A DNA stretch of 64,000 bases. Source: CAVVSD01 sp963837655 (GTDB taxonomy: Bacteria; Actinomycetota; Thermoleophilia; Solirubrobacterales; Solirubrobacteraceae). Position numbers and translations under genes: made by a program. Positions 44,364 through 51,665 of this stretch are shown one piece after another (the first letter of the stretch is position 1; every line of letters begins with the position of its first letter). The notes under the pieces were generated by a model. The model did no database searches. It saw only the letters and a program-made list of their open reading frames with translations, and had not been told where the DNA came from. Location: positions 62,001-126,000 of the forward strand of contig CAWIOK010000003.1 of NCBI GenBank assembly GCA_963837655.1, read 5' to 3'.

Positions 44364-44496
44364 GAGCGCCAACGCGCCAAGACGCGGATGTCGCCTCAAG
44401 AACCCGGGCCCGTGTCCGACCACTAGGAGTGCAGTCCTCCTCCTCAGACAGTGCAGCACCTCACGACCCGGTCCCCCCGCCGGGTCGTGATCGTTG
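44364..44496 (+). ncRNA. Candidate small RNA, copy B of the repeated family
   Basis: Begins two bases after the allantoinase stop. It shares GAGCGCCAACGCGCCAAG and GTCGCCTCAAG with copy C, and CTCAAGAACCCGG with copy A, and keeps the CCTCCTCCTC tract (44436-44445) before the terminator. The CACCTGGCTACAGC block is replaced by CACTAGGAGTGCAGT, which could pair AGGA with TCCT and partly hide the pyrimidine tract. Being downstream of a coding gene it may be processed from the allantoinase mRNA or transcribed on its own. Confidence 0.5.
44461..44496 (+). terminator. Intrinsic terminator of copy B
   Basis: An 11-bp stem (44461-44471 with 44480-44490, TCACGACCCGG/CCGGGTCGTGA) with a C-rich loop, followed by TCGTTGT. 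The stem differs from copies A and C yet stays perfectly paired, so it is under structural constraint. It ends the purine operon. Confidence 0.78.
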
Positions 44497-44552
44497 TGGG
44501 CGGGGCCGCCCTGGCGCCACTGCAACCTCGATCCCGACCGTCGAGATCACCG

Positions 44553-44605
44553 ATCCGCACGCATGTCGTGCGGATTGTTGACCTCGCGGGGCTCGCCGGC
44601 CCCGC
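44553..44605. terminator. Two hairpins between copy B and the PRC-barrel gene
   Basis: ATCCGCACG (44553-44561) pairs perfectly with CGTGCGGAT (44567-44575), and GCGGGGC (44586-44592) pairs with GCCCCGC (44599-44605). The second lies 4 bases beyond the PRC-barrel stop and is the probable terminator of that minus-strand gene. Neither has a long T tract. Confidence 0.5.
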
Positions 44606-44609
44606 ACCC

Positions 44610-44993
44610 TCAGTGCTTCGCCAGCCTCCGCGCGTCCTGCCCGACCGAGACGTACCCGATGCCGTAGAAGCTGTAGATCTCGGCCTCGTCCTCCGCGCTG
44701 AAGTCGATGTCCGTGTCGAACGAGGGCGCCTTCTTGAACGTGTCCTTGTCGACGCCGACACGGAGGTGCGACCGGCCGGCGGTCGCACCCGCCAGCGGCA
44801 CGAGCGTGAGCTTCTTGCCGAAGGTTCCGCTCTTCACGGCGCCGAACGCGGGAAGGTCGGTCTCGGTGTCGTAGTAGACCTCCTCGAGCTTGCCGTACTT
44901 CTCGTCGTCGAGGCCGAGCACGTTCTCGCCGCGCCATTCCTTGACGTCCTCGACGGCGATCTGCGCGGCCGTCGCGCTCTGCGGGGTGGTCAT
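44610..44993 (-). CDS. PRC-barrel domain protein
   Basis: 127 residues. 'EWRGENVLGLDDEKYGKLEE' and 'DTETDLPAFGAVKSG' form the short beta-barrel typical of PRC domains, followed by a Lys-rich strand and an acidic tail ('DFSAEDEAEIYSFYGIGY'). Such proteins are common in actinobacteria and often stress-related; the molecular role is not known. It lies 9 bases downstream of the YccF-like gene on the same strand. Confidence 0.8.
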   Translation of the reverse strand: MTTPQSATAAQIAVEDVKEWRGENVLGLDDEKYGKLEEVYYDTETDLPAFGAVKSGTFGKKLTLVPLAGATAGRSHLRVGVDKDTFKKAPSFDTDIDFSAEDEAEIYSFYGIGYVSVGQDARRLAKH

Positions 44994-45002
44994 GCCTCTT
45001 CA

Positions 45003-45458
45003 CTACCCGCAGCGGGGCGGTGTGAGGCCTATCGTCCGCGGGCCGGGACCTCGACGACCGCGACGCCCTCGACCGACCCGAGCCGGCTCGATCGACACGA
45101 TCTCGCGCCCGAGCGGCAGCAGCGAGACCGGGATGAGCTTGAAGTTCGCCAGCCCCAGCGGGATGCCGATGATCGTGATGCACAACGCGATCCCGGTGAT
45201 GAGATGGCCGAGCGCGAGCCACCAGCCGCAGAGGACGAGCCAGATCACGTTGCCGATCCCGGAGAAGACCCCGGCGTCCGGGCGTTTGACGACCGTCTTG
45301 CCGAACGGCCACAGCGCGAACAGCGCGATCCGCAGCGACGCGATGCCGAACGGGATCGTGATGATGAGGATGAAGCAGATCACCGCGGCGATCGTGTACG
45401 CGATCGCCATCCACAGGCCGCACAGGACGAGCCAGATGATGTTGAGGACCAGGCGCAC
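45003..45458 (-). CDS. YccF (DUF307) family inner membrane protein
   Basis: 151 residues from GTG 45458. Two repeated membrane units are visible, 'NIIWLVLCGLWMAIAYTIAA' and 'NVIWLVLCGWWLALGHLITG', each followed by 'ITIPFG'/'IIGIPLG', the YccF signature. Function unknown. The last 22 residues are an Arg/Gly/Pro-rich string; one base out of frame the same DNA reads 'SVEGVAVVEVPARGR' and stops at 45029, a more natural ending, so the C-terminus may reflect another single-base insertion near 45071-45086. The longer frame upstream runs through the copy C element and was not used. Confidence 0.78.
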   Translation of the reverse strand: MRLVLNIIWLVLCGLWMAIAYTIAAVICFILIITIPFGIASLRIALFALWPFGKTVVKRPDAGVFSGIGNVIWLVLCGWWLALGHLITGIALCITIIGIPLGLANFKLIPVSLLPLGREIVSIEPARVGRGRRGRRGPGPRTIGLTPPRCG

Positions 45459-45488
45459 TGCGACGAACCGTAGACGCCCGGACGCGAT

Positions 45489-45630
45489 GAGCGCCAACGC
45501 GCCAAGCAGTGAGCGTCGCCTCAAGGCGGGGAGCCCCCGTCCGATCACCTGGCTACAGCGACTGCCACAAACCTCCTCTAAGAGCGCAGCGCTACACGAC
45601 CCCGGCGAAATCCGGGGTCGTGATCGTTCT
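45489..45630 (+). ncRNA. Candidate small RNA, copy C of the repeated family (orphan)
   Basis: The only copy not behind a plus-strand gene: both neighbours (YccF and cupin) are on the minus strand, so it must carry its own promoter if transcribed from this strand. It shares GAGCGCCAACGCGCCAAG and GTCGCCTCAAG with copy B and CACCTGGCTACAGC with copy A, and keeps CCTCCTC at 45572-45578 before a perfect terminator stem. This arrangement is the best argument that the family is an independent small RNA rather than a 3' UTR. Confidence 0.55.
45595..45630 (+). terminator. Intrinsic terminator of copy C
   Basis: A perfect 11-bp stem CACGACCCCGG/CCGGGGTCGTG (45595-45605 with 45612-45622), 6-base loop, then ATCGTTCT. 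It lies at the 3' end of the convergent cupin gene and may serve both directions. Confidence 0.8.
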
Positions 45631-46000
45631 ACGGGTAGCCGGCCGCGAACATCGCCTCGAACCCGCCCGGGACGAACACGTTGAACGCGGTCGCGAGAGC
45701 GCCGGTGCGGTTCGCGAAGTCGTGCGTCACGCCGGCGGGGATGCGGATGAACGTCCCGACGGGCGCGTCGATCCACTCGTCGCCGACCAGGAACGACATC
45801 GTCCCCTCGGTCACCACGAACAGCTCGACGTTCTCGGGATGGCTGTGCGGGCCGGGGCCCTCGCCGCCGCGCTCCACAGACCACTCCGACACGCAGTACG
45901 CGTCGCCGGTCTGGACCCCGTCGGCCTTGAACACCCCGCGCATGGCGCCCCACTCATACGCGCGCCCCTCGCCGGGGCCCAGGACGATCACCTCGTGCAT
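45629..46000 (-). CDS. Small single-domain cupin protein
   Basis: 123 residues from ATG 46000. Cupin motif 1 is 'GPGPHSHPENVELFVVTEG' (two His and Glu for metal binding) and motif 2 is 'GTFIRIPAGVTHDFANRTG' with the third His. It lies 43 bases downstream of the ureidoglycine aminohydrolase gene, itself a cupin, and probably belongs to the same transcript. Its substrate is unknown; a role in ureide or carboxylate metabolism is a guess from position only. Confidence 0.78.
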   Translation of the reverse strand: MHEVIVLGPGEGRAYEWGAMRGVFKADGVQTGDAYCVSEWSVERGGEGPGPHSHPENVELFVVTEGTMSFLVGDEWIDAPVGTFIRIPAGVTHDFANRTGALATAFNVFVPGGFEAMFAAGYP

Positions 46001-46043
46001 GCCCTGAGGACTACCCGGTCGCGCAAGGACGCGCTTGGACGAA

Positions 46044-46755
46044 TCAGAAGCCGTCGCGCCAGGCGTCCTTGTAGAGCAGGTACTCGCCACCCTCCGGACC
46101 GGCCATGAACGACTGCGGGCAGTACGGCGCCATGTAGATGAAGTCGCCCTGCTCGACGGCGATGGTCCTCGCCGTCGAGGAAGTAGATCCCCGCGCCCGC
46201 GGTCATCCACAGACCGTGCTCCTCGTCGTGGATCTCGACCTGGGGCAGCCCGCAGCCGGGGTCGAACTGCAGGATGCTCATCGCGAAGTCCCGGCCCGGC
46301 TCGTCGACGGGCAGGAGCTCGCGCCGTCGCACGCCCGGCGTGGGCGTGTCGGCGAACGGCGCGTCGGCGCGGTCGCCCGAGACGGCCGCCGGCGTCGGGA
46401 ATCCCGCAGCGGGCTCGTACGCGCGCTTGAGCCACAGCAGCGTCGCTCCGTCGGGTGCGGCGAACGCCGGCGCCGTGTCCGCCGGCACGTACGCGAAGCC
46501 GCCGGGGCCGAGCGGCGCGCCCGCCTCGACGTATCCCTCGAGCACGTAGAGGAAGTGCTCGTCACCTGGCGGCAGCGGCGCGCGCGTGCCTCCACCGGGC
46601 TCCAACCGCACCAGGTACTGCCCGAACCGGGCGCTGCCGATCCGGGGCGTCGCCAGCTTGACCACCGAGGCTTGCTCGAGCGCCGCCAGACGACTCACGA
46701 AGTGGTTGTCCGGCGTGATGAGCGTCCAATGGGCGCCCCGGCGGCCGCGCGTCAC
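46044..46755 (-). pseudogene. allE: (S)-ureidoglycine aminohydrolase (bicupin), interrupted by a +1 frameshift
   Basis: The GTG at 46755 overlaps the nadA stop. The frame reads 'HWTLITPDNHFVSRLAALEQ', 'GDEHFLYVLEGYVE' and 'VEIHDEEHGLWMTAGAGIYF', the family's motifs with the Mn-binding residues of the second cupin. After 'LDGEDHR' (about 46158-46163) the frame breaks; one base on it continues 'EQGDFIYMAPYCPQSFMAG', 'GGEYLLYKDAWRDGF' and stops at 46044, the normal C-terminus of about 236 residues. It would convert S-ureidoglycine to S-ureidoglycolate, the step after allantoate amidohydrolase. Confidence 0.82.
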
Positions 46756-47774
46756 GAGATGGCGACCATGCGCTCGATCGGGATGCGGGCGCGCTCGGCG
46801 ATGTCGGCGGGGACGCGCACCTCGTGCTCCATGCGCAGCAGCGCGTCGCGCAGCTTCGGGAGCGTGATCATCTTCATGTAGACGCACGAGGCGCGCTCGT
46901 TCGCGGCGATGAACTCGACGTCCGGCGCGGCCTTGCGCAGCGGGTGCAGCATCCCGATCTCGGTCGCCATGATCGCGGTGCCGCCGTGGCCCGCGTGATC
47001 GCGCGCGTAGTCGTTCATCCCGCCGGTGGAGAGCATGTGGACGCCGGAGGAGTCGACGTCGCCCGACGCGACGTACTCCATGACCGACGTCGAGCACCCG
47101 CACTCGGGATGGATGAGGAAGTCGGCGCCCGGATGGGCGGCGCGGATCGCCGTGATGTCCGACGGGCGGATGCCGGCGTGGACGTGGCACTCGCCGTCCC
47201 AGATGTGCAGCGAGCGCCCGACGGTCTTCTCGACGTAGGCGCCGAGGAACATGTCCGGGCCGAAGAGGATCTCGGTGTCGGACCCGTGCTCGCGCAGGAT
47301 GTGCTCCACGACGCCGACCGCGTTGGAGGACGTCACGCAGTAGTCGGTGAGCGCCTTGACCTCGGCCGTCGTGTTCACGTACATCACCGTGACGGCACCC
47401 GGGTGCTTGGCCTGCCACGCTGCGAGCTGCTCCGGGCCGATGGAGTCGGCGAGCGAGCACCCGGCGTCGAGGTCGGGGATGAGGACCGTCTTGTCGGGCG
47501 AGAGGATGGAGGCCGTCTCGGCCATGAAGTGGACGCCGCAGAACGCGATCACCGAGGCATCGGTGCGCGCGGCCTGCTGGGAGAGCCCGAGGGAGTCGCC
47601 GACGTAGTGGGCGACGTCCTGCACCTCGGGGACTTGGTAGTTGTGCGCCAGGATGACGGCGTCGCGCTCGGCGGCGAGCGCCCGCACCTCCTCCTGGAGG
47701 GCGGCGACATCGTGCAGCTCCAGTGGGGCGACGGGCGGCGCGGCTGCTTGGACCATGGGCAGCGACAGGGACAT
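46752..47774 (-). CDS. nadA: Quinolinate synthase NadA
   Basis: 340 residues from ATG 47774. 'ILAHNYQVPEVQDVAHYVGD' at the N-terminus, 'VIAFCGVHFMAETASILSP' (first cluster Cys), 'VTSSNAV', and 'FLIHPECGCS' with later 'CVYMKMITL' match NadA; the Cys residues bind the 4Fe-4S cluster. It condenses iminoaspartate with DHAP to quinolinate in de novo NAD synthesis. Divergent from nrtR, with a candidate NrtR operator in the 53-base gap. nadB is not in the window. Confidence 0.94.
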   Translation of the reverse strand: MSLSLPMVQAAAPPVAPLELHDVAALQEEVRALAAERDAVILAHNYQVPEVQDVAHYVGDSLGLSQQAARTDASVIAFCGVHFMAETASILSPDKTVLIPDLDAGCSLADSIGPEQLAAWQAKHPGAVTVMYVNTTAEVKALTDYCVTSSNAVGVVEHILREHGSDTEILFGPDMFLGAYVEKTVGRSLHIWDGECHVHAGIRPSDITAIRAAHPGADFLIHPECGCSTSVMEYVASGDVDSSGVHMLSTGGMNDYARDHAGHGGTAIMATEIGMLHPLRKAAPDVEFIAANERASCVYMKMITLPKLRDALLRMEHEVRVPADIAERARIPIERMVAIS

Positions 47775-47792
47775 GGGCACGAGGGTAGCATC

Positions 47793-47815
47793 GTTTTCGT
47801 CTATCGGTCGTAAAC
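47793..47815. promoter_or_regulatory. Candidate NrtR operator between nadA and nrtR
   Basis: A 23-base imperfect palindrome: GTTTtCGtC on the left mirrors GtCGtAAAC on the right around TATCG (seven of nine arm positions pair, the two mismatches being symmetric T/T). It sits midway between the two divergent start codons, where NrtR sites typically lie, and would let the regulator control nadA and itself. The assignment rests on symmetry and context. Confidence 0.6.
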
Positions 47816-47827
47816 TCGGATCCACGC

Positions 47828-48508
47828 ATGCCGGCACCGCGCCATCCACTCGCAGCCCCTGTCGTCAACGCCGTCGTCCTGCGCGTCGGCGACCGTCTGG
47901 AGACGCTGTTGTGGCGTCGCCCGGACGGGAGTTGGTCACTCCCGGGCGGGTTCGTGCGCGAGGGCGAGTCCCTCGACGACGCGACGCGCCGGCACCTGGC
48001 GTCGAAGGTCGGGGTCACGGTCGTGGGGCACCTCGAGCAGCTCGACACGCGGGCGAGCGCCGACACGCACCCCGAGCTCTGGCTGCTCGACACGGCCTAC
48101 GTCGCGCTCATCCCGCCCGGAGCCCAGGGCGAGCTCCCGCCCGACACGGCGTGGCACCCCGTCGCCGCCCTGCCGCCGATCGCCTTCGGTCACGAGGGCG
48201 CCGTCCACCGGGCCCACGAGCGCCTGCGCGGCAAGCTGTCGTACTCGAACGTCGCGTTCGCCCTCGCGCCCGAGCGCTTCACGCTGCGCGAGCTGGCCTC
48301 GCTCTACGAGGCGGTCCTCGGCTACGCGGTCTCCCCCACGAACCTCGGCCGCGTCCTCGGGCGCGACGGCCTGATCGCCCCAACGGGCGCGACGCGCGCT
48401 CCGGCGGGCAGCGGCGGGGGCCGGCCGGCGGCGGAGTTCGCGTTCAGCCGCCCGGAGCTGGTCGTGTCGCGGCCGCTGGCGGCCTTCAGACCACCGGCAC
48501 GTGCCTGA
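47828..48508 (+). CDS. nrtR: NrtR-type Nudix-related transcriptional regulator of NAD biosynthesis
   Basis: 226 residues. The N-terminal Nudix fold has 'SWSLPGGFVREGESLDDATR' but the REUxEExGU core is degraded (RRHLASKVGV lacks the catalytic glutamates), as in ligand-sensing NrtR regulators. The C-terminal winged helix is 'FTLRELASLYEAVLGYAVSP' with 'NLGRVLGRDGLI'. NrtR proteins typically repress NAD synthesis or salvage genes and respond to ADP-ribose or related ligands. Divergent from nadA and converging with nadC. Confidence 0.88.
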   Translation: MPAPRHPLAAPVVNAVVLRVGDRLETLLWRRPDGSWSLPGGFVREGESLDDATRRHLASKVGVTVVGHLEQLDTRASADTHPELWLLDTAYVALIPPGAQGELPPDTAWHPVAALPPIAFGHEGAVHRAHERLRGKLSYSNVAFALAPERFTLRELASLYEAVLGYAVSPTNLGRVLGRDGLIAPTGATRAPAGSGGGRPAAEFAFSRPELVVSRPLAAFRPPARA

Positions 48509-48523
48509 TGACAGGGGCCGACA

Positions 48524-48543
48524 CTGCGTCGCCTGCGACGCAG
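48524..48543. terminator. Hairpin between nrtR and nadC
   Basis: CTGCGTCGC pairs perfectly with GCGACGCAG over a two-base loop, between the convergent stops of nrtR (48508) and nadC (48547). It probably ends transcription from both sides. There is no T tract, so efficiency is uncertain. Confidence 0.5.
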
Positions 48544-48546
48544 GCG

Positions 48547-49392
48547 TCAATGCCCGACGGAGTCGGGCACCGGCCTCAACAGCAGCGACAGGTCCAGCAC
48601 CGGCGCCGAGTGCGTGAGCGCGCCGACCGAGATGAAGTCCACGCCGCTCGCGGCGTGGTCGCGCAGCGACTCGAGCGTCATGCCGCCGCTCGCCTCCAGC
48701 ACCGCGCGCCCGGCGACCTGCTCGACCGCCGTGCGCAGCCGCGCCGGGTCCATGTTGTCGAGCAGGATGCGCGGCGCGCCGGCCTCCAGCGCCTGCGCGA
48801 TCTCGGCGGTGTCGCGGCACTCGACCTCGAGCGGGAGGTCGGGGAACATCTCGCGGGCCGCGCGGACGGCCGGGCCGACGCCGCCCGCCATCGCCGCGTG
48901 GTTCTCCTTGATGAGGATCTCGTCCCACAGCCCGAAGCGGTGGTTGCGCCCGCCGCCCGCCGCGACGGCGGCCTTCTCCAGCGCGCGCAGCCCGGGCGTC
49001 GTCTTGCGGGTGTCGAGCACCTGTGCGCCGGTGCCCTCGATCGCCCGTACACACTTGGCGGTGAGCGTCGCGACCCCCGACAGGCGGCCGAGGAAGTTGA
49101 GCGCGGTGCGCTCAGCGGCGAGCAGCGCGCGGGCGCTGCCGGCCACCTGCAGCACGGGCCCGGACTCGCGCCACTCCCCCTCGGGTCCGAGGCGCTCGAT
49201 GTCGGCGTCGGGGTCGAGGGCGGCGAAGACCGCCTCGGCCGCGTCGAGCCCGAAGATGACGCCAGGCGCCTTCTGCGTGATGGTCGCGACGGCGCGCGCG
49301 GACTCGGGCACGGTCGCGGCGCTCGTGACGTCGCCGGCGCCGACGTCCTCTGCGAGCGCGCGCGCGACGAGGTCGGAGAGCTCGGTCTGCAT
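48547..49392 (-). CDS. nadC: Nicotinate-nucleotide pyrophosphorylase NadC
   Basis: 281 residues. 'EDVGAGDVTSAATVPESA' at the N-terminus, 'ALNFLGRLSGVATLTAKCV', 'LDTRKTTPGLRALEKAAVAA' and 'GGGRNHRFGLWDEILIKENH' are exact QPRTase motifs, including the PRPP-binding region. It converts quinolinate and PRPP to nicotinate mononucleotide, the step after NadA. It is separated from nadA by nrtR, an unusual arrangement compared with a contiguous nadABC operon. Confidence 0.95.
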   Translation of the reverse strand: MQTELSDLVARALAEDVGAGDVTSAATVPESARAVATITQKAPGVIFGLDAAEAVFAALDPDADIERLGPEGEWRESGPVLQVAGSARALLAAERTALNFLGRLSGVATLTAKCVRAIEGTGAQVLDTRKTTPGLRALEKAAVAAGGGRNHRFGLWDEILIKENHAAMAGGVGPAVRAAREMFPDLPLEVECRDTAEIAQALEAGAPRILLDNMDPARLRTAVEQVAGRAVLEASGGMTLESLRDHAASGVDFISVGALTHSAPVLDLSLLLRPVPDSVGH

Positions 49393-49430
49393 GGGCGCGG
49401 AGCATAGGCGCGACGGGTAGTGGACTGAGC

Positions 49431-49967
49431 GTGGCCGCCCCGGATCTCGACGCCTGGCTCCCCGACCCGCAGGTCACGAGCCACCACCGGCGGACGTCGC
49501 GCGCCGCGCCCGCGGCCCTCTGGGACGCCGCGCGCGAGATCCGCCTGGACGAGACGCGCTCGCTGGGCCGCCTGGTCCGCTGGCGCATCCCCGGCACCCA
49601 GCCCGACCAGCGGTTCACCGACCTGTTCGCGCGCTACCCGTTCGCCGTGCTGGACGAAGGTCCCGACTGGTCGGTCTCCGGGTTGTGCGGGCCGATCTGG
49701 ACGTTCTCGCGCGACTACGGCCGCATCGACGCCAAGACGTTCAGCAACTGGACGCGGCCCGGCACGGTCCGCGTGCTGTTCGGCCACTGGGTGGAGGACG
49801 TCGAGCAGGGCAGCGTGCTCGTCAGCGAGGCGCGCGTCGCCCCCACGGACCGCCTCGCGCGCGTGCAGCTGCGGGCGCTCTGGCTGCTCGTGCGGCGCTT
49901 CGAGCGCGTCATCGGCTCGGAGCCGCTGCCGCTCGCGGTCGCTCGGGCCGAGGCGGCTACGTCATGA
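49431..49967 (+). CDS. SRPBCC/DUF2867-like protein of unknown function
   Basis: 178 residues. 'APAALWDAAREIRLDETRSL' followed by alternating strands, and a C-terminal long helix ('LARVQLRALWLLVRRFERVI') resemble the START/SRPBCC hydrophobic-pocket fold. No specific family signature beyond that. Its 3' end overlaps the convergent prenyltransferase gene by 11 bases. A lipid-binding role near a prenylquinol operon is conceivable but unsupported. Confidence 0.55.
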   Translation: MAAPDLDAWLPDPQVTSHHRRTSRAAPAALWDAAREIRLDETRSLGRLVRWRIPGTQPDQRFTDLFARYPFAVLDEGPDWSVSGLCGPIWTFSRDYGRIDAKTFSNWTRPGTVRVLFGHWVEDVEQGSVLVSEARVAPTDRLARVQLRALWLLVRRFERVIGSEPLPLAVARAEAATS

Positions 49968-50853
49968 GCCAGGCGAGCGGCACGATGACGTACTCCAGGA
50001 AGAACAGCTTCCACACGAACATGTAGAAGCCGGTGAAGACGACCCGGTCGCCCGGGTCCGTGCGCCGCGCCGCGGCGATGAGCGCGACCAGGACGACGAG
50101 GTGAGAACCGGCGAGGAACACCGCCGGCCAGCCGTCGAGGAGGAACGGCGCCGCGATCGCGATGCCCACGTACGCGGCGCCGAGCAGCGCGAGCGCGGCG
50201 CGCAGCACCACCGCCCCGCCCAGGCGCACGCTGTAGGTCGCGATCCGGTAGCGCCGGTCCCCCTCGATGTCGGGCACGTCCTTCAGGAGCGCGATCGCCA
50301 CGCTGAACGGCGCGACGAACGCCGTGAGGACCCACACCCCCGGCGGCACCACGAACACGCCCGCCAGCGAGTCCGAGAAGTGCAACCCGACGCCGAGGTT
50401 CACGACCAGCGCGCGCACGCCGCTGATCGAGAGCGCCGCGAGCGCCGGCCAGCGCTTCAGGCGCAGCGGCGGCAGCGAGTAGGCGACGCCGACAAGCAGG
50501 CCCGCGACGACCGCCGCGATCTCCACCCAGCCCTGCGTGAGCGCCATCGCGATCGGCAGCACGGCGCACACCGCGACGATCCAGCGCGCGGTCCGGGGCG
50601 AGAGGTCGCCCGCGGCGATCGGCAGCGACGGCTTGTTGATCCGGTCGATCTCGACATCGGTGATCTGGTTGATGCCGGTGATGAAGATGTTCACGCTCCA
50701 CGCCGCGACGAGCGTGGCCAGCAGGTCGCCGAGGCGATCGCCGACGTCGGCGACGTCGACCGCCACGAGGACGTAGACCCCCAGGACGCTGAGGGTGGTG
50801 CCGATGAGGGTGTGGGGGCGCCCGAAGCGCCAGAGCAGGAGAAGCGGCCTCAC
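49957..50853 (-). CDS. UbiA-family homogentisate prenyltransferase (VTE2-like)
   Basis: 298 residues from the GTG at 50853, overlapping the methyltransferase stop (GTGA). Nine membrane helices. 'WRFGRPHTLIGTTLSVLGVY' and 'GINQITDVEIDRINKPSLPI' followed by 'AAGDLS' match plant and cyanobacterial homogentisate phytyltransferases very closely, and the NxxxDxxxD prenyl-diphosphate motif is intact. It would attach a phytyl or geranylgeranyl chain to homogentisate, the committed tocochromanol step. A menaquinone-type UbiA is the alternative, but the RPHTxIGT motif and operon partners argue for tocopherol. Confidence 0.85.
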   Translation of the reverse strand: MRPLLLLWRFGRPHTLIGTTLSVLGVYVLVAVDVADVGDRLGDLLATLVAAWSVNIFITGINQITDVEIDRINKPSLPIAAGDLSPRTARWIVAVCAVLPIAMALTQGWVEIAAVVAGLLVGVAYSLPPLRLKRWPALAALSISGVRALVVNLGVGLHFSDSLAGVFVVPPGVWVLTAFVAPFSVAIALLKDVPDIEGDRRYRIATYSVRLGGAVVLRAALALLGAAYVGIAIAAPFLLDGWPAVFLAGSHLVVLVALIAAARRTDPGDRVVFTGFYMFVWKLFFLEYVIVPLAWLMT

Positions 50854-51650
50854 CGGCCGCGCCGAAGCCGCGCGCGCAGCGTCAGCGCGAGGGCGACGGG
50901 GACGAAGGCCAGGCCGGCCAGCGAGCCGGCGGCGAAGCGCAGCCAGCGACGCGGCGTCATGCTCTCCGCGGTGGTCTCCGGGACCGGGGCGAGCGTGGCG
51001 GGCGACGCGCCTGCAGCCGGCTTCGTCCCCGCGATCGCGACCGCGTAGGCGCCGTCGGTGCGCGTGTACCAGTCGGGAGCCAGCCGCTGGACCTCGATGT
51101 CGGCGAAGCCCGCCTCGGCGAACCACGCGCGGTACTCGTCCTCGCCGGGGAAGAGCATCCACGCCTCGGCGAGGCGCTGGGCGAGCGGGTGCGCGGGACG
51201 GACCGGCCCGATCAGGACCGCCAGCCCGCCTGGGCGCAGCACGCGGTAGGCCTCGGCGATCCCACGCAACGGGTCGGGCCAGTACTCGATGCTGCCCGCC
51301 GAGACGTAGCGGTGGGTGCCGTCCGTGGGGAACGGGAGTGCCTCCGCGTCACCGCGGACGATGCGGCACGCCGCGAGCGCCGGCTTGGCGCGCGCCCGAG
51401 CGAGCTGGTGCGGGGACTGATCGAGCAGCGTGACCCGGGCGGCGTCGGCCTGCTCGACGATGCCCTCCGTCGTGAAGCCGGTCCCGGCTCCGACGTCCAC
51501 GACGTCGAGCCCGCGATCCAGACGTGCGAGCTCCAGCGCCTCGTCTCGCATCCGGGCGGTCCAGAACAGCGGGTTGACCCAGCGGTCGTACACGCGCGAG
51601 ACGACGAAGTAGAACCAGTAGGCCTCGCGCTTGTGCTGGATCGGGGCCAT
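50850..51650 (-). CDS. MPBQ/MSBQ methyltransferase-like protein (VTE3-like)
   Basis: 266 residues. 'HKREAYWFYFVVSRVYDRWV' and 'NPLFWTARMRDEALE' are the hallmark N-terminus of 2-methyl-6-phytylbenzoquinol methyltransferase; the SAM motif is 'DVVDVGAGTGFTTEGIVE'. A C-terminal hydrophobic helix (about 238-258) would anchor it to the membrane, as in plant and cyanobacterial homologues. It methylates the prenylated quinol before or after cyclisation. Middle gene of the operon, 15 bases after the cyclase stop. Confidence 0.85.
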   Translation of the reverse strand: MAPIQHKREAYWFYFVVSRVYDRWVNPLFWTARMRDEALELARLDRGLDVVDVGAGTGFTTEGIVEQADAARVTLLDQSPHQLARARAKPALAACRIVRGDAEALPFPTDGTHRYVSAGSIEYWPDPLRGIAEAYRVLRPGGLAVLIGPVRPAHPLAQRLAEAWMLFPGEDEYRAWFAEAGFADIEVQRLAPDWYTRTDGAYAVAIAGTKPAAGASPATLAPVPETTAESMTPRRWLRFAAGSLAGLAFVPVALALTLRARLRRGR

Positions 51651-51665
51651 GCGCTCGACACGGTG

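Noticed and set aside
45459..45953. Minus-strand frame running from the cupin region through copy C into YccF, giving an LGALAL stretch
   Set aside because: The same peptide-like stretch appears in copy B, but copy A is out of frame there, the hairpin lies within the frame, and conservation is in nucleotides rather than codons; treated as RNA, not coding.
49957..50853. Menaquinone-type UbiA assignment
   Set aside because: The RPHTLIGT and NQITDVEIDRINKPSLPI motifs and adjacency to cyclase and MPBQ methyltransferase fit homogentisate prenyltransferase better.
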